A stretch of 64,000 bases of DNA from Salvia splendens. Taxonomy: Eukaryota; Streptophyta; Magnoliopsida; Lamiales; Lamiaceae. Both the position numbers and the translations under genes were made by a program. This document shows positions 11,705 to 24,554 of this stretch, one piece after another; position 1 is the stretch's first letter, and every line of letters starts with the position of its first letter. Under the pieces are notes generated by a model. That model saw only the letters and a program-made list of their open reading frames with translations. It ran no database searches and had not been told where the DNA came from. Where the stretch lies: assembly GCF_004379255.2 (NCBI RefSeq), contig NW_024599046.1, forward strand, positions 1 through 64,000. The letters are read 5' to 3'.

Positions 11705-12988
11705 TAACGCACACTTCTCCTGTCTATATTTATTTGAAAGAATAATCAAAGGGAAAAACTCACTTAAGTTCACAAGAATTCTAATGCATAGTAAAATAAA
11801 AAGAAATAATAAAAGTAATTAAAGTATTATTACTAAAAAGTTAATCATATTTTATTAGATAAAAGAGTTTTCAAGATATTTGTAGTTTTATAAAACACTA
11901 AAAATAAAAAGAATGCATATTTTTTAAACAGAAGAAACAGTATAAATTAATTAAGGAGGTATGGGGCTGGCAGTGGTAGCTCATTTATGTCCATGGCTGA
12001 TGGCTTCAAGCTCAAATTCAATTTCAATGGCAATGGTCAAAATCTCGTTCAAATATAATGCAAATCACTCAGATGTTTAATATAAGTACTAGTAGTATTA
12101 ATTTGGGCATTGCACCGTATCCTACGCCAATTCTGTAGTATATATTGACAATGGCAATATGCATAGTGTTTATTGTGTGTATTGTGTCATTGTGTGTGCA
12201 TATGCACACACTATAGTATTTGGTTGTGATCAAGTATTATTGGAGTATTAGAAATAGTGCAAGTATGTTTACTCAATGTGACGTTTTTGAATTCTGATTG
12301 TATTGAAAGTTATGAAATGATATTATTTACATGAGTATATCTATGTTAATATTTATGAAAGTCAATGTTTTAAGGGATATATGTTTTTTATACTCCAACT
12401 TAGCTAGGTGTGGAATGAAGACGTGAATAAAATACTAATGAGTTATATTCTATTCTTTTACTTGGTATAATAAAATGAAATGCTCATGTAATAAAGTGGA
12501 GAAGAGAATGATTTGAAAATATAAAATAATTGTTGTTTCATTCTTATTCTATTTCACCCTCATTCTATTCCATCCTACCAAGAAAAGACTTAGTTTCTTT
12601 ATCAAAATTTTAGCAATTGATCTATGTTTTGAGTATCGTATCTCTCTCGGTCCAAAAATAAGCAATTCTTTGAAGATAAATATTGTCTCAAAATATGTTT
12701 CTATTTCAAAATGCTTCTATTATAAAACGAAGGTACTAATACTTAATTAAAAGTTAATGGAATGAAAGGTACTGTAATTTGTCTCCTGCTCCAAGATTTT
12801 GAATGTACACAAGTCCATTTATGGTCACTTGTCAAACACGGTAATGCCCAACCAATCATATTTGTTGTGCTTCTAGCTAACTACTGATTAAGCTCAATAT
12901 TGACCTAGCTAATTAGTGTAATTATATGATTGATAATTGGATAATAAGTTAAACTATGCGGTTTAAATATATAACTTTCTAAAGATTT
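11705..12988. other. Intergenic, no gene seen
   Basis: AT-rich DNA between the Harbinger element and a small hAT-like MITE. A single decayed CTCTCTCGGTCC-type MITE end is visible near 12640. No coding motif was found. Confidence 0.5.
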
Positions 12989-13140
12989 CAAGGGCGGGCC
13001 AGGAATTTGTAGGGACGTTAAGGAGGGGCATTTACTGAAAATTAAAAGAAATAAATTATGTGATAGACAATATTTATATAGAGGAGAAAATATGAGATGG
13101 GGCAAATGCCCCTCCTAACATATGAATAGATCCACCCCTG
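12989..13140. mobile_element. Short hAT-like MITE
   Basis: About 152 bp bounded by CAAGGGCGGGCCAGGA and, inverted, GATCCACCCCTG, the CAGGGGCGGA-type ends common in plant hAT MITEs. Flanks AAAGATTT and AAAGTGTT match at six of eight bases, consistent with an old 8-bp target duplication. Confidence 0.5.
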
Positions 13141-13716
13141 AAAGTGTTGCCTTCAAATTACTAGAATTATTTACCAAGTAAGGAGCTGGAGTAAGGGTGG
13201 ATAGCAGCTGGAGACTTATGCTCTGATTTGATAACAAATCCAACCCCAAAGAATAAGGAATGAGTAGAATTAGAATTAGAATTAATTGGATTGGGCACCA
13301 TCTCAACAGACCACTGAATTCAAACAACAAATACTATCACATTCGTGTCTATTTATAGCACTGCTGACTTGAGTAAGGTCGCTTTTACATAGGAATATTG
13401 GATAACTCAACTGTCACTAGCCAATCAACCATTATTAGCCCAATTCCATTAAATTATTTCAGGCCCAATACAGAACCCCAAATGTTAAAAATGGAATCAA
13501 AACAAAAGGTAGAGCTGAGCAATTATAAAGGAAAAACTGCCACACAAATAATGGATCAAAACGGAAAACTCTCACATCACACTTTCAATTTCTTTGACAG
13601 ACACCTTTGAAATATTACATATTTACATGTATATTTTGGACAAGTATACAAATGGCCATCAAACTACAAGCATAACAAACATTCTCCAACCAAATACAAG
13701 GAAACTTCATACATTT
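13141..13716. other. Laccase 3' flank with a possible Copia LTR remnant
   Basis: No gene. Minus-strand TGTTATCAAATCAGAGC (about 13220-13236) resembles the initiator-Met primer site that follows Copia 5' LTRs, so part of an old LTR may be present. The laccase 3' UTR probably occupies the last 200-300 bp before 13717. Confidence 0.35.
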
Positions 13717-16349
13717 TTAGCATTTGGGTAAATCATTTGGAGGTGGTAGAAGAGACTCATTGGGCCTTTTCCCATTGTCCACTACAAATGCCATCTTAAG
13801 CCCCCATGATGTGTGCACTTCTAGGTGGCAATGCAAAAACCATACCCCTACAAATTTCATCACTACATTACTAAAAAATTACACAAATGTTGAGCAACGA
13901 ATACATTATTATTTTTATAATTATTAAATTCAATTTTGCATTTTTCCCAACAAATTCCGAAATTTAAAAGGTACCTGGATTATCAGCTCTAAATCTGATG
14001 GCAACCCATCCACCCGATGGAACAGCAATAGTATTCCTCTCCACCGGGTCAACAAGGTTGAATCTCTTCGGATCCGAATCCGGGTCAAAATTGCCCAAAC
14101 CCTTACCCACAGCGAAGAAATTGGATCCATGCAAATGGATCGGGTGATTTTCCGGGAAAATCATGCTGGTGCCCTGCAGCACCACCTGCACCGTCGAATC
14201 GAACGCCAGCCTGTACAATCTCGTCCCGCTCATCGTCCGCATATTCTCCGGCTGCTTCGCTCCGGTGAAATCGAACGGCCGCCGCCGGCCTCGCGGGGAA
14301 ATCGTCGGTGAATACCCCGCCGATTCCGAAGAAATGAGCGTTGAGGAGCGCGATCCGCGGCATCACGAATGTGACGTTGTTGATGTCCGCCACCACGCGG
14401 AGGCGGAGGCTGTTGTCGCAGGTGGGGCAGTCGGCGAAGCCGAGGGCGATGGTGAAGAGTAATGAGTGGTCGATCTGGAGGGGGACTAGGGACGGGTAGG
14501 CGGCAGAGTTGAGGCCGCGGAGGGACTGCGTGAAGGTGTCGGCGATCAGCGTGGCGTTCTGCGCTGGCCGGTCCGCGAGGACTGTGGCGGCGGAGGCTGG
14601 GGCTCCGGCGTAGATCAACGTGGCGGTTGCGGTGGAATTGTCGATTGTGACCGGAGAGGACTTGAAAGGGGAGGCCGTGATTTGATACCTGCAATCCATT
14701 TTTTGGCGGGAAAATTGAAATATTTGACGCCTATGTTGGTTTTTTTTTTTCTTTCTTTCTTTCTAGTTTAATCGTGAAGTATATAAAATACACTACCTTG
14801 CAGGAAGGCGATCGGTGGTGAGAAGGACGTTGGTGGTTTGGCCTGGGGCGAGCAATATGGTGTCGATGGCAAATGGCTTGACATAGGTTGCGTCCACCTC
14901 CACCACGGTGAGATTGTGGCCGGCGATTTTGAAGAAGAGCTCCGTGTTCAAAGCTGCGTTGATTATCCGAAGGAGATATGTTTTGGCGGGCGTAACCACT
15001 AGCGTGTATCCTCCTTCACAACATGCCAAAGTATTACTACATTCGTCAAACAAAAAAATCTAAAAACCGTCTTAAATTGAAGAGACACAAGTTTTAATGC
15101 AAAATTAGTAAATTATAAAAAAATAGTGCTTTATTAGAGAGAAATTTGTCATAAATATGGCGACTAATTTGGTTAATGTCTCATATTTTTAGACAAATAG
15201 TGAATATTAATTAAATAAAACATAATAAATAAGTTAGTAAAATTCACCTTTTCCTAGACAATTGGAGTTGGGAGCAGGATGACCGTTGATAGTGTGAGCA
15301 TCGGAAACGTTGGGGGCATTGCCTGACGCCATTGCTTCATCTATGACTGCTTCCACATCTGATTTCCACCATTCCCCTGCTTATGTGATGTGACCTTGGT
15401 TAATCGGAAAATTGGGACTTGTATTACTTTAAAATTGGATTTAATAGGCAGAATATCCCAAATTTGAGATTTGAATTGTAACTACACCTAGTAGTAAGAC
15501 CTCCTCCTTGTGGGGCTTAGGAAAGGGATAAGGCAGGCCATGCTTGGGAAGAATAATAATGGCGCCATGAATGGTAGCTCTAAGCCATAGTATGTGCGCG
15601 TGCCAAAGAAGCGTGCCTCGCTGCTCACTTATTGTGAAATTATACACGTAGCTCTCCCCCGCCTGGATCGGGCATTGGGTTATGTAAGCCGGTCCATCCG
15701 CCCACCCCGTGCGGAGTTGCCTTATTCCGTGCCTGTCACCAGTAAACAATAAAGATACTTTGAGTAAGAATTTGGACAACTATTTCACAGATTGTAACTA
15801 ATTAATATAATTATATAAAAACAAAAAATTTTAAGTACAAGTAGAGGAGAAAATCACCAATGGATAGACATATTATAAGTGACGTGGTTGACGACTTTGA
15901 TTAACATCGTGTCGCCTTCTCGGGCGTAGATGTTGGGACCGGGAAAACGTCCGTTAACGGTCACTACTTGCTTGCTTGAGCATAATTTTGTTGAGTTTTT
16001 CATCACCACCTACAATATTTTTATAGTGACAATACTATTTTGAAATATAACAAGCATTTGAACCAAAAAAAGGTACGAATTTGGTCATCATAATATTTTT
16101 AGGAAAAACTTTTGGTATTATACATTTACTATTTATATAGGAGTAGTAGAGGTGTATATAACTATATCTTGCTTTTTTGATGTGTGATAGATTAAATGCT
16201 CATACAAAAAAATCATTTTTCTTTCTGATAAACAGAAATTGCAAACATAGGCAGCATCTTACATTGAATTTATACCGACGAACCTCCGACTGCACCATTG
16301 CAGGCTGTAAAATAGTGATCAGCAATAGCAAGAATAGTAGCCAGGCAGC

Positions 16350-16352
<3 letters not shown>
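13717..16352 (-). CDS. LAC: Laccase (multicopper oxidase), seven exons, one frameshift in exon 6
   Basis: Secreted blue-copper oxidase that oxidises monolignols and other phenolics in the cell wall. Exons by eye: 16352-16263, 16009-15858, 15732-15488, 15376-15248, 15013-14797, 14688-13975, 13847-13717; all have GT-AG borders and compatible phases. About 558 residues if the frame is restored, the usual family length. Residues 1-22 form a hydrophobic signal peptide. All four copper-ligand blocks are present: HWHG (across exons 2-3), WHAH (exon 3), HPIHLHG (exon 6) and [14 protein letters not shown] (exon 7). In exon 6, between FTDDFPARP and [11 protein letters not shown] (14274-14294, a GGC/GCC-rich run), one extra base shifts the frame. 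The phase at the exon 6-7 junction also needs this base removed. It is either a true lesion or a sequencing indel. A CA repeat touches the start codon. Confidence 0.92.

Positions 16353-16382
<30 letters not shown>
16351..16382. repeat. (GT)n microsatellite abutting the laccase start codon
   Basis: About 15 GT units on the plus strand. On the gene strand it is a CA tract that ends directly in the laccase ATG (16352-16350), so it forms the end of the 5' UTR. Confidence 0.95.
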
Positions 16383-17469
16383 TTTGGGAGAATGTATATT
16401 AATAGTAGTTGTAGAAATGTCTAATTTGCATGCATATTGTGCTGATGAGCAAGTAGGATTGTGACTTTTAGACAAGTCATTTTTTGATCAGTTTTCGTGG
16501 TAAACATGAATACTTACCAAACAAGATTTTATTTTTTAATATGGCAATTCCAGAAGCTAGTGGTTTTTGGTTTAACTGCATTTCTTCCATAATTGAATTT
16601 CTTAATAAATGATTGAAATATAGAGATTACATATCAAGTGGAGTATACGAATTAATTATAATCGTTAGATTTTATAATCATATGATGGGTAGTTTATTAT
16701 TCTTATTTAAAATTTAATTCTCATTTTATCACACCCTCTACATACATATATATAGTAATAGAAGCGATTATATAAAACATTTTTCTCTTATAGTGTAAAT
16801 TCAGTCTGAATCATTGATTTTTATATGATTTACGTATTTATACTTCAAAAGAAGAAAGAGTCTAGTTGTGTGGAAAGTGAGATCCGAACTTGGCCGGTTA
16901 CTTTGTTTGTAGTTTAATTAGGATGTGGAGTAATTAAAGTTCTGATACTTATTTACATTACCATTTATTCTACTTCCTCCGCCTCAAAAGAGAATGCATT
17001 TTTTGCTGGACACAAGCTTTAATGCACAATTGATAAAGTAATCGAGAGATAAAAGAAAAAGTAATTCAAATATTATTAATGGAGAATGAGACTCGTTCCG
17101 ATAAAGAGAAAATAATTTCCTAAATTAAAAAATGCATATTCTTATGAAATAAATGAAAAAGGAAAGAGTATATATTCTTATAGAATGAATGAATAATAAA
17201 TTGCGATATATATATAGAGGGCAACTCGCTGTCCGGATTTCGGATTGTACCACTCACCTTAATTTCTTCCATTCATAAGCAAAAGCAAAAAAGCATACGT
17301 GGCTATTTAATTATTCTAAAAATTAAAAAGTTTGATTATGCTCTTGTTCGCTCTTTTTAATTTAATAAGTTTGATTTTGCTCTTTTTCGTTCTTTTTGAG
17401 CTTGACAATCGCTTTTGAGTCTCAAACATGCAAAAGAAGAGTAATTTTTTAAGATTGTATGATTGTATC
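16383..17469. other. Laccase upstream region with a decayed MITE
   Basis: Presumed laccase promoter. A decayed Stowaway-like MITE lies at about 16973-17168: its left end is CTTCCTCCGCCTC, its right end GGAAAGAG, and TA sits at each side. No other feature is seen. Confidence 0.45.
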
Positions 17470-18746
17470 TAGGGATGTCAATGTAACCCGAACCCGCGGG
17501 CCGGCCCGAATAACTCGATAAAAATACAGGGTTAGGGTTGTAATTTCACAGCCCGAATTTAAAATCGGGTCATTCGGGCTGACCCGTTCGGGTTGTCGGG
17601 TTAGGCGGGCTGACCCGTTCGGGTTACGGGTCGGCCCGTCGGGTTGAAGGCTTCTGCACAGCGAGCAGTTTTTGTAACGGTCATAACTTTCTCTACAAAG
17701 CTCCGATTGAGGCGTGCAATATATTCACGCGAAGCTCTTTCGAAGACGAAGAGAATGATATGTATTAGAGGTTTATCAGACTTCAAAATCGCGAGAAACA
17801 TTGACTCAAACAAGGCTGCTGCACATCCACATATTTTGTTTACATTTTCTAATCAATTTTCTATCATTTCTCAACAACACATGTAAACATACCAAAATAT
17901 AGAAATATAATCAAAATCATCCAAGACAACCCTCTAAAACTATGCAAAATCCAAATACGTCAACCGACTATATAAGATCACGGAAAAAATCACCATGTGG
18001 TTCATGGATTATAAATACTCGTATATAAAAGCTTTCTTTTAGTATATTTCCAATATAATAGTGCAAAGTGTTTTGACGCCGCTTCGTCATTGAATTATGC
18101 GTACTTTGATGATTCTTAAAACAAAGATAAATTATTATTTGACTTATTTACAGCTGGAATAAATTAAATTTGACCAATCATAATTCAAGAAAACTTAGAG
18201 TTACTCCAATTAGCTAGCATCTTGATAATTCACTCTTTAACAATTCAAAATATTTTTGTTACGTCTACGATGCACCTCTCACGTTATGAAAATTTTATTT
18301 AATTTTCTACGAATTGATTTATGTTTGAATTTTGAAACAAAGTGTTGATTTATGTTTTAAATACATAAACATAAACATACTATTGATAGATATTTTGTAA
18401 ATAATTATGTAATGAATAAGTTATTTAAATTTAAATAACTTAATCTTTTTTAAAAATATTAAAGAAAATTAAAAATATGTATTTCATTGTTGAATGATTA
18501 ATTAAAATATGTATATAATTAAAGAAAATTTAAAATACGTATTATTTTTTGAAAATATTAAAAGAATTAAAAATACGCATTGGCCCGAATAACCCGGTGG
18601 GTTAGCCCGAAACCCGAAGGGTTAGGGTTAGGGTCGAACTTTTATAACCCGAAAAAATCATAACCCGAATAGCCCGTACCCGAATGGCCCGACAACCCGA
18701 ACGGGTTGGCCCGAACCCGAACGGGTTGGCCCGATTGACATCCCTA
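17470..18746. mobile_element. Non-autonomous hAT element with perfect 8-bp target duplication
   Basis: Ends TAGGGATGTCAAT and, inverted, ATTGACATCCCTA, flanked by identical ATTGTATC copies (17462-17469, 18747-18754). The 1277-bp interior starts and ends with many CCCGAACCC/GGGTTCGGG-type words in opposite orientation, forming long imperfect subterminal inverted repeats. The middle is AT-rich and has no transposase. Decayed pieces with similar words occur at about 38575-38675 and 40320-40495. Confidence 0.9.
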
Positions 18747-19000
18747 ATTGTATCATTAAACACAAACAAGATGAATATTATTCACAACTTCGATATAACT
18801 CTGAACATTTTGTCACCATTCAAACTTTGAGTCTATGTTTTTATTTCAAGCTATAATAATAAATATACATAATTACCCAATTTAACCGTTTATCAAAACA
18901 TATGCTATGTATAGATATGTAAATGTAGAGAGTGGTGAGGAACAAATAAAATGAGTACTATAATACTATTATTAGAGTGATGAGAAAAAATTATTTATTA

Positions 19001-19251
19001 CTCCCTCCATCCCATAAAAATATGTGCACTTTCCATTTTCGTTCGTCCCATAAAAATATGCGCATTCCATTTTTAGAAAGTTATATCAATTTAATAATGG
19101 AGGTCTCACTATCCACTAACACTATCTTAACTACTATTCTCATCTTCTCTCTTATTTTACCATACAATTCTTCTCATCTCTCTTACTTTACCAATTTTGT
19201 CTTAATTCCCGTGTCATATCCATTGTCCATATTTTTATGGGACGGAGGGAG
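19001..19251. mobile_element. Stowaway-like (Tc1/mariner) MITE
   Basis: Ends CTCCCTCCATCCCATAAAAA and, inverted, ATTTTTATGGGACGGAGGGAG, with TA on both sides. It is closely related to the copy at 24555-24803. Confidence 0.85.
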
Positions 19252-19306
19252 TATGTTATATCTATTCTGATAATACCATATGATATTATTACTGTAATAT
19301 GTAATT

Positions 19307-19690
19307 GGGGATATTGGTCCATAATATCACGAATTTTGACCTAATTTTGGTAATTTTCACTAACTTTAAAATTGATCTAAAATATCACAAATTTTACATT
19401 TTTACCATATCTGCTAATGTACGCGACTTTTTTTGTTCTACTTGGCACAACAAAATCAACGTGACTTTCTACGTGGTTTTTTTTATCCAATTAGCCACAA
19501 ACTTAAAAAAATAGTTTAAATCATTATAAATCAATGTCCACGTAGAATAAGTTTTTGCCGAAAATATCTTATTTGTGTCAGGTTGGAAAATAACACGAAA
19601 TGCAAATTCTGTATACTTTAGATCAATTCAAAATTTGTAAAAAATACTAAAATTAGGCTAAAGCTAGTAATTTATGTACCAATATTCTTA
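19307..19690. mobile_element. MITE with about 80-bp terminal inverted repeats
   Basis: The left end (GATATTGGTCCATAATATCA...) recurs inverted at the right end (...TTATGTACCAATATTC). The similarity continues for about 80-100 bp as words such as GACCTAATTTTGGTAATTTT. No target duplication was settled. Long TIRs would suit a Mutator-type MITE. Confidence 0.55.
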
Positions 19691-20908
19691 TAATTATGTG
19701 AATCCAGAAAACAATTGTAATAGTTTATTTAAAAAAAATACTTGGTCAATGTGCTATACTCCTATTTGATGAAAGCGATATAATGATAGAGACCATTTTA
19801 GTTTAACCAACAAGTAATTGCGTGGAGGTCAAATCATATGGAGAGATTTTCCAAAAAAATAAAAAATTACTAGATAAAACGAAAGAAGAAATATATCTTC
19901 AAGTCTTTCAAAGTATTATTGCTGTGAGCTGTCAAATAAATTCATCAGAGCAATATTTACAAGTGGAAAGGTATTCCAAAAGGTCTAAAAGTGATATATG
20001 TGAACATATTATTCAGAATATAATTTGGCTTAAGAATTTACTCAATCTATATGAAAATAATAAATAAAGATTTTAGTTGGCCAATATCTTTCTAGGTTTT
20101 CAGAAGTCTCTCAAATAGTATATGAAGTTTCTCTAATATGGGTGACAGCGCAATCCTACTTTCAGTAGATATAAATAAGTCAAACATCTGTAAAATTTTC
20201 TTAGGAAATCATGTTTGAAGTTTGATAATTTTATTAATTTCGTTCAACTTCAATGTATATTGAAGAAAAATTACAAAAAAAAACTAAACTAAAAAAAAAC
20301 TAAAAAAAAAACACACGGGTAAATATTTGTGTTCTAGAATTGTTTAATATTCGATGAGAAAAAAAAAGAGTGAAGAACAACTAGTTCAATCAATGTTTTG
20401 TGACTAGGTGAATGAACGATCTACTAGTCTACTAATCTCGTAAAATCCAATCACTCCCCAAAAAAATTGGAGTTTTGCAGGAAACTTTTTTAATGTAAGT
20501 GGAAACCATTCTCTATGAAGAATAGTCAAAGAATAATAAAAGAAATTGTAAGCAGTGAAATATCAATGTAACTAAATAATTAACACTAACACGTTTGCAA
20601 CTACTTATCTACCACTAGAATCTATTGTTTTTATTCGCCAAAGCTTTATGTGCACAACGCAAAGAAAAGTTCATTTAAGCATTTTTCAGGAATAGAGGTA
20701 ATGGCTAAAGATATATATTGAAGAATACAATTGAATAAGGGTTAAATGCATAGAACCTGGAAAATGAGAAGGGCAATAAAAGATCAACATCAACAGAACC
20801 TCTGGATAGTGTTCTAACTTCCTCTGCAATAATGTACATTATCAAGACTTTCTGCTCGCTTCACACCATGGATGGAAGAACAATCGGGGATCGATACCTC
20901 GTGCTACT
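19691..20908. other. Intergenic and methyltransferase 3' flank
   Basis: No recognised gene. An 81-codon open frame at 19822-20067 has low-complexity, AT-driven composition and no family motif. The 3' UTR of the methyltransferase gene probably reaches about 20650-20900. Confidence 0.5.
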
Positions 20909-21871
20909 TTAAGCCTTAAATCGCCTGAACTCGAACCATATCTCGTAGTGGTTGAAGAGAAAACTATCATGAGTATGCTTGCCTTTATATTCTAGGCCCA
21001 GATTAGTCAGCCTTTTCGTGCATTCTTCACCTCCCAATCGAGAGCAGAATTTGACGTTATGTGAGACAAAGATTCGACCTTCTAGAGGCTTCAGGTGACC
21101 CACTAACCGCTCCAGGCCTGTCCAGACGAGCTTGTCGGGCATGTGGAGGAAAACAGCACTGGCATATATCAAATCGTACACGGTATCAGAACCAAACTTA
21201 CTGAAATCCATGTCTTCGCCTCTTACAATCAGAGGACGCTTATACAGCAAGCCTTGTGATGGAAGCTCATAGCGCAGTGCAGCCATTAGAGAGAGCTCGT
21301 CCTTTTCTAGGCAATGGTAGTGCTCTGGATCTAAGTACCGTATGAAATGCAGGCCAACACGAAGTGTGCCACACCCGATCTCAAGAACTTTTGAATTTGG
21401 TGTGACGTGGGCAGACTCTGCAAGAAATTCAAATACATCCCTTCCTCCTGCCCAAGGCTCTCCATAATTGCTGTGGTGTTCTTCTACAAGCAGCTCACCG
21501 GGACAAGGGAGGGCAGTATGGTTATTAGCATCTTCTCCTTCATAGTGAGATATGCCTTTGAAGTGAAGAAGATCCTGGAGCTGCTGTTGACGAGTGCGTG
21601 GGTTTATGCCCTTACGTAGAATGTTCTGCTGCATATGTAATCCATTCGCTTCGACACGACTCTTCAACCAATCTATGTCCTCAGCTGAGGTTGAAACATG
21701 CTCTCCACTTATCTTACTGCTGTAGTCCCCAGTCGGGGTGGAGCAAGAGCAAGGAACGGAAGCGGGTGAGCTGGCTGAGAGCAAGAAGAATAGGAGGATC
21801 GCAAAAGCTGCAGCTGACAGAACTAGCGTGGGAACTGAAATGACCACTCCCTTTGATGGAAGCAGTGCCAT
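20909..21871 (-). CDS. Membrane-anchored SAM-dependent methyltransferase, plant family of unknown substrate
   Basis: Intact 320-residue frame in one coding exon. Residues 11-33 form a single hydrophobic segment near the N terminus, predicting a type II anchor with the catalytic domain on the lumenal side (inference). The Rossmann-fold SAM-binding motif I is VLEIGCGTLRVG (162-173), followed by an acidic CLEKDE at about 187-192 in the motif II position and DLIYASAVFLHM (233-244) like motifs IV-V. The family is annotated in plants only as a SAM-dependent methyltransferase superfamily protein; I cannot name the substrate. The start follows a leader that appears to be spliced (see 21872-22930). 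Codon use and frame look normal. Confidence 0.9.
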   Translation of the reverse strand: MALLPSKGVVISVPTLVLSAAAFAILLFFLLSASSPASVPCSCSTPTGDYSSKISGEHVSTSAEDIDWLKSRVEANGLHMQQNILRKGINPRTRQQQLQDLLHFKGISHYEGEDANNHTALPCPGELLVEEHHSNYGEPWAGGRDVFEFLAESAHVTPNSKVLEIGCGTLRVGLHFIRYLDPEHYHCLEKDELSLMAALRYELPSQGLLYKRPLIVRGEDMDFSKFGSDTVYDLIYASAVFLHMPDKLVWTGLERLVGHLKPLEGRIFVSHNVKFCSRLGGEECTKRLTNLGLEYKGKHTHDSFLFNHYEIWFEFRRFKA

Positions 21872-22930
21872 CCGGCAATCAGTGAATCTCAGCTTTCTTG
21901 GACCCTTTTGCCTCTGACCAGAAGTTTTGCTGAATTTTAAAATTCTACAAATAAACTGAGTTATATTACAATTTAACTACAACAGAGCCTATCTATCTCG
22001 ATGTAATCAAATCATCTGGTAAAATATCATATAAATTGTAAACACTGATATCTAAATTCAAAGCATAAACTACTATCCAAATAAAAACATCTCAGTATAT
22101 TATAGACATAACGTGACTGAAACCTCGTATTTTTCACTCTGCCTCAGGCTGGCTTGCGATAGCCTCTAATTCATAATCTTAAATGAACAAAAAATTTGGC
22201 AGCTACTTCAAACTTGCCAAGGATTATCACCATCTCCAATATCTTAATACACAAGAGTTTGATGCATAAATATAGGGCGAAGTTTTTGTCAGACTATGTG
22301 GATTATAGTGGATCAGATCAGCTTATTCTAACACTAAAAGATGATTTTAATCAACTACATTGCACCAACCTCTGAAAGCAAGATAGCTAGTGTGGTGTCT
22401 AATCCAATTTTGCATTTTCTCATTATTTTCCAACATCTGATAAATGTGGAGCTTCATTAACTACACAGACAACAAAAATGAAACTACCAACATTCAGTCT
22501 GTGATACTTAAACACATACTATATCCGAAAGAATAGTAAAGAATTCTAAATTTATAAAATAAATTCAACAAGTTCGGAAATGATTCCTAACTCAATTATG
22601 TTCGCAACTCTCTGATATATAGAATCAACAAACTTTCAGAAGAAAATTCGCCTACGCTGAAATCAAACAATCTGGAGAAAGAAATCTTACTTCAAGTGGA
22701 TAACTGCAACTCAACGCGGCGAAGCAGAGGCAACAAGTTCCGATGGAAAACGACGAAACCGATTGTGAATCTGAATTTCCAATCCTTCGCTGAGAAAAAC
22801 CTAAATCGAGGAATTTCCAGAATACAGAAAAAGGTAGAGATTGAGGGTGGCGTAGGTCGATTTCTGGTTTCAGATAGTCAGGAAACAGTCGTCAATGGCG
22901 TATCTCGTCGCCGATGAATTGGAGAAGCAA
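21872..22930 (-). promoter_or_regulatory. Spliced 5' leader of the methyltransferase gene
   Basis: On the minus strand a donor (TTGAA|GTAAG) lies near 22690 and an acceptor (AATTCAG) near 21930, so a 5' UTR exon of about 22920-22691, an intron of about 760 bp and a short leader exon of about 21929-21872 are plausible. No transcript evidence is available. Confidence 0.45.
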
Positions 22931-23382
22931 TGATATCTGCGGCGGTGTGGAGTGATATGGATTTCATCTCAGATTTGCAGCCAAGGGTAGTACAGGTATT
23001 CGGGAAAATAAGGGAGGGCATTTTTGGTATTCCCTCCGTCCCAATTAAGTTCATCCTCCTTTAAATTAGGGATTTTGCAAGGTTTGAGTTTGGAAGAGGA
23101 GAAAGACCGATGGGTTGAGTATATTGGGGTGGAAATAATTTGGGATTAAAAGCTTTAATTGGTCAAAATCGGGTTAAAAATGTTGACCGTTTAAAAATTG
23201 ATGGAACTTTTAGTTTATGACCAATTGTGATCCGAGTTGAAATGTTCGGGATGCAAAAATTCAAAAGATTGTGTCTATGATCAAAATCGTAAAATAGACA
23301 TATGTTCAGGACCAACTTTGGTCTTACCTCTATATCTTTTCGGAATGTTTTACATTAATCGAATTATTTTCATTTTTTTGAT
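22931..23382. other. Methyltransferase promoter region, one orphan MITE end
   Basis: No gene. A CCTCCGTCCCAATTAAG end near 23033 looks like one terminus of a Stowaway-like MITE whose partner I cannot find. Confidence 0.4.
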
Positions 23383-24506
23383 AAGAGTGAACTACCTCAA
23401 AAGTCTCTAACTTTTCGGTTTGTGAGACTGCATGTCCCTAAAAAATAGCGCCAGAGGACCCTAATGTTAAATATAATCACGAATCATATATTTTCGGACC
23501 AAAATACCCTCAGGCCCTACAAGGGCCTTTCTGTCACTCCATTATAATTTTTGGACCAAAAAATAGCGCCAAGGGACCCTTTCTTCCTTATAAAACATAT
23601 TTTCAGGTATTTTTTAATGTTTTCTATTTCCACAAATTTTTTATTTATTTTTTACCTTGATTTATCGATCGATTTTATTTATTATGATAGTATCCCAATT
23701 TTACAGTATTAATTTATAAATTTACATTGTCTTAATTTCAGATACTATTATTAATAAAAAAAATTCTACAAGTATTAAATAGCTTATGTCACATGCTTGA
23801 ATATTTTCAAAATATTACTCATGTTTCAATTTTATCATGAAAGGCAAGAAATTATGCAAATTTATATATAAAGATTGAATATTCATATGATGTTAAAAAT
23901 TTCAGTTTGAGCTAAATTAAAATTCTTAATAAAATATTAATAAATATAAAATCGTCTTAAAGTTAGGCTTACATTAACAAATTAGTTCGATGATATATAA
24001 TGAAAAAATATTTAAAATGTCCGTGTTTCAAGAAAATAATATTGTATCATTTAATTAATTATGAAATATTTTTTATTCTGAGTATTATTGATTCAGATTT
24101 TATTTCATAAATAACTTCACTTTTCCATATTTTTGTTGTTTCTTAATGAATTTCCTATATGATATAACTAGTATATTGTTACCACTAACTAGAAATAAAG
24201 GAATATAAGAAGTTTTATTGTGTACAAATATTGACAAAACTTTAATCATGTATGAATTATCAGAACTTATTAGGATATCACATAAGAAGTTGTTGACATA
24301 AATGAGACAGAATTCATATGTCAGCGAATTTAGGGATTGCCAAAAATGCCCTTCAAGTCATTTGGACATTTTCATCTGAAAAGTGACTAAAAAACATGAT
24401 TCGTGATTATGTCTAACGTTAGTGTCATCTGACGATATTTTTTTTTGTTAGGGACTTGCAGTGTCACAAACCGAAAAGTTAGGGACTTTTGAGGTAGTTC
24501 ACTCTT
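23383..24506. mobile_element. Non-autonomous Mutator-like element with about 110-bp TIRs
   Basis: Left end AAGAGTGAACTACCTC and right end, inverted, GAGGTAGTTCACTCTT. The inverted similarity runs for about 110 bp and includes CTAACTTTTCGGTTTGTGA and AATCACGAATCAT. The 1.1-kb interior is AT-rich with no coding motif. TIR length suits Mutator-like elements. I could not see a convincing 9-bp target duplication. Confidence 0.65.
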
Positions 24507-24554
24507 TTGGTAAAAATAATATTTCATTTATTTTACTTTTCTTTATCTATCATA

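Noticed and set aside
19822..20067. 81-codon plus-strand frame
   Set aside because: AT-driven Lys/Ile/Asn composition, alone in intergenic DNA; no motif.
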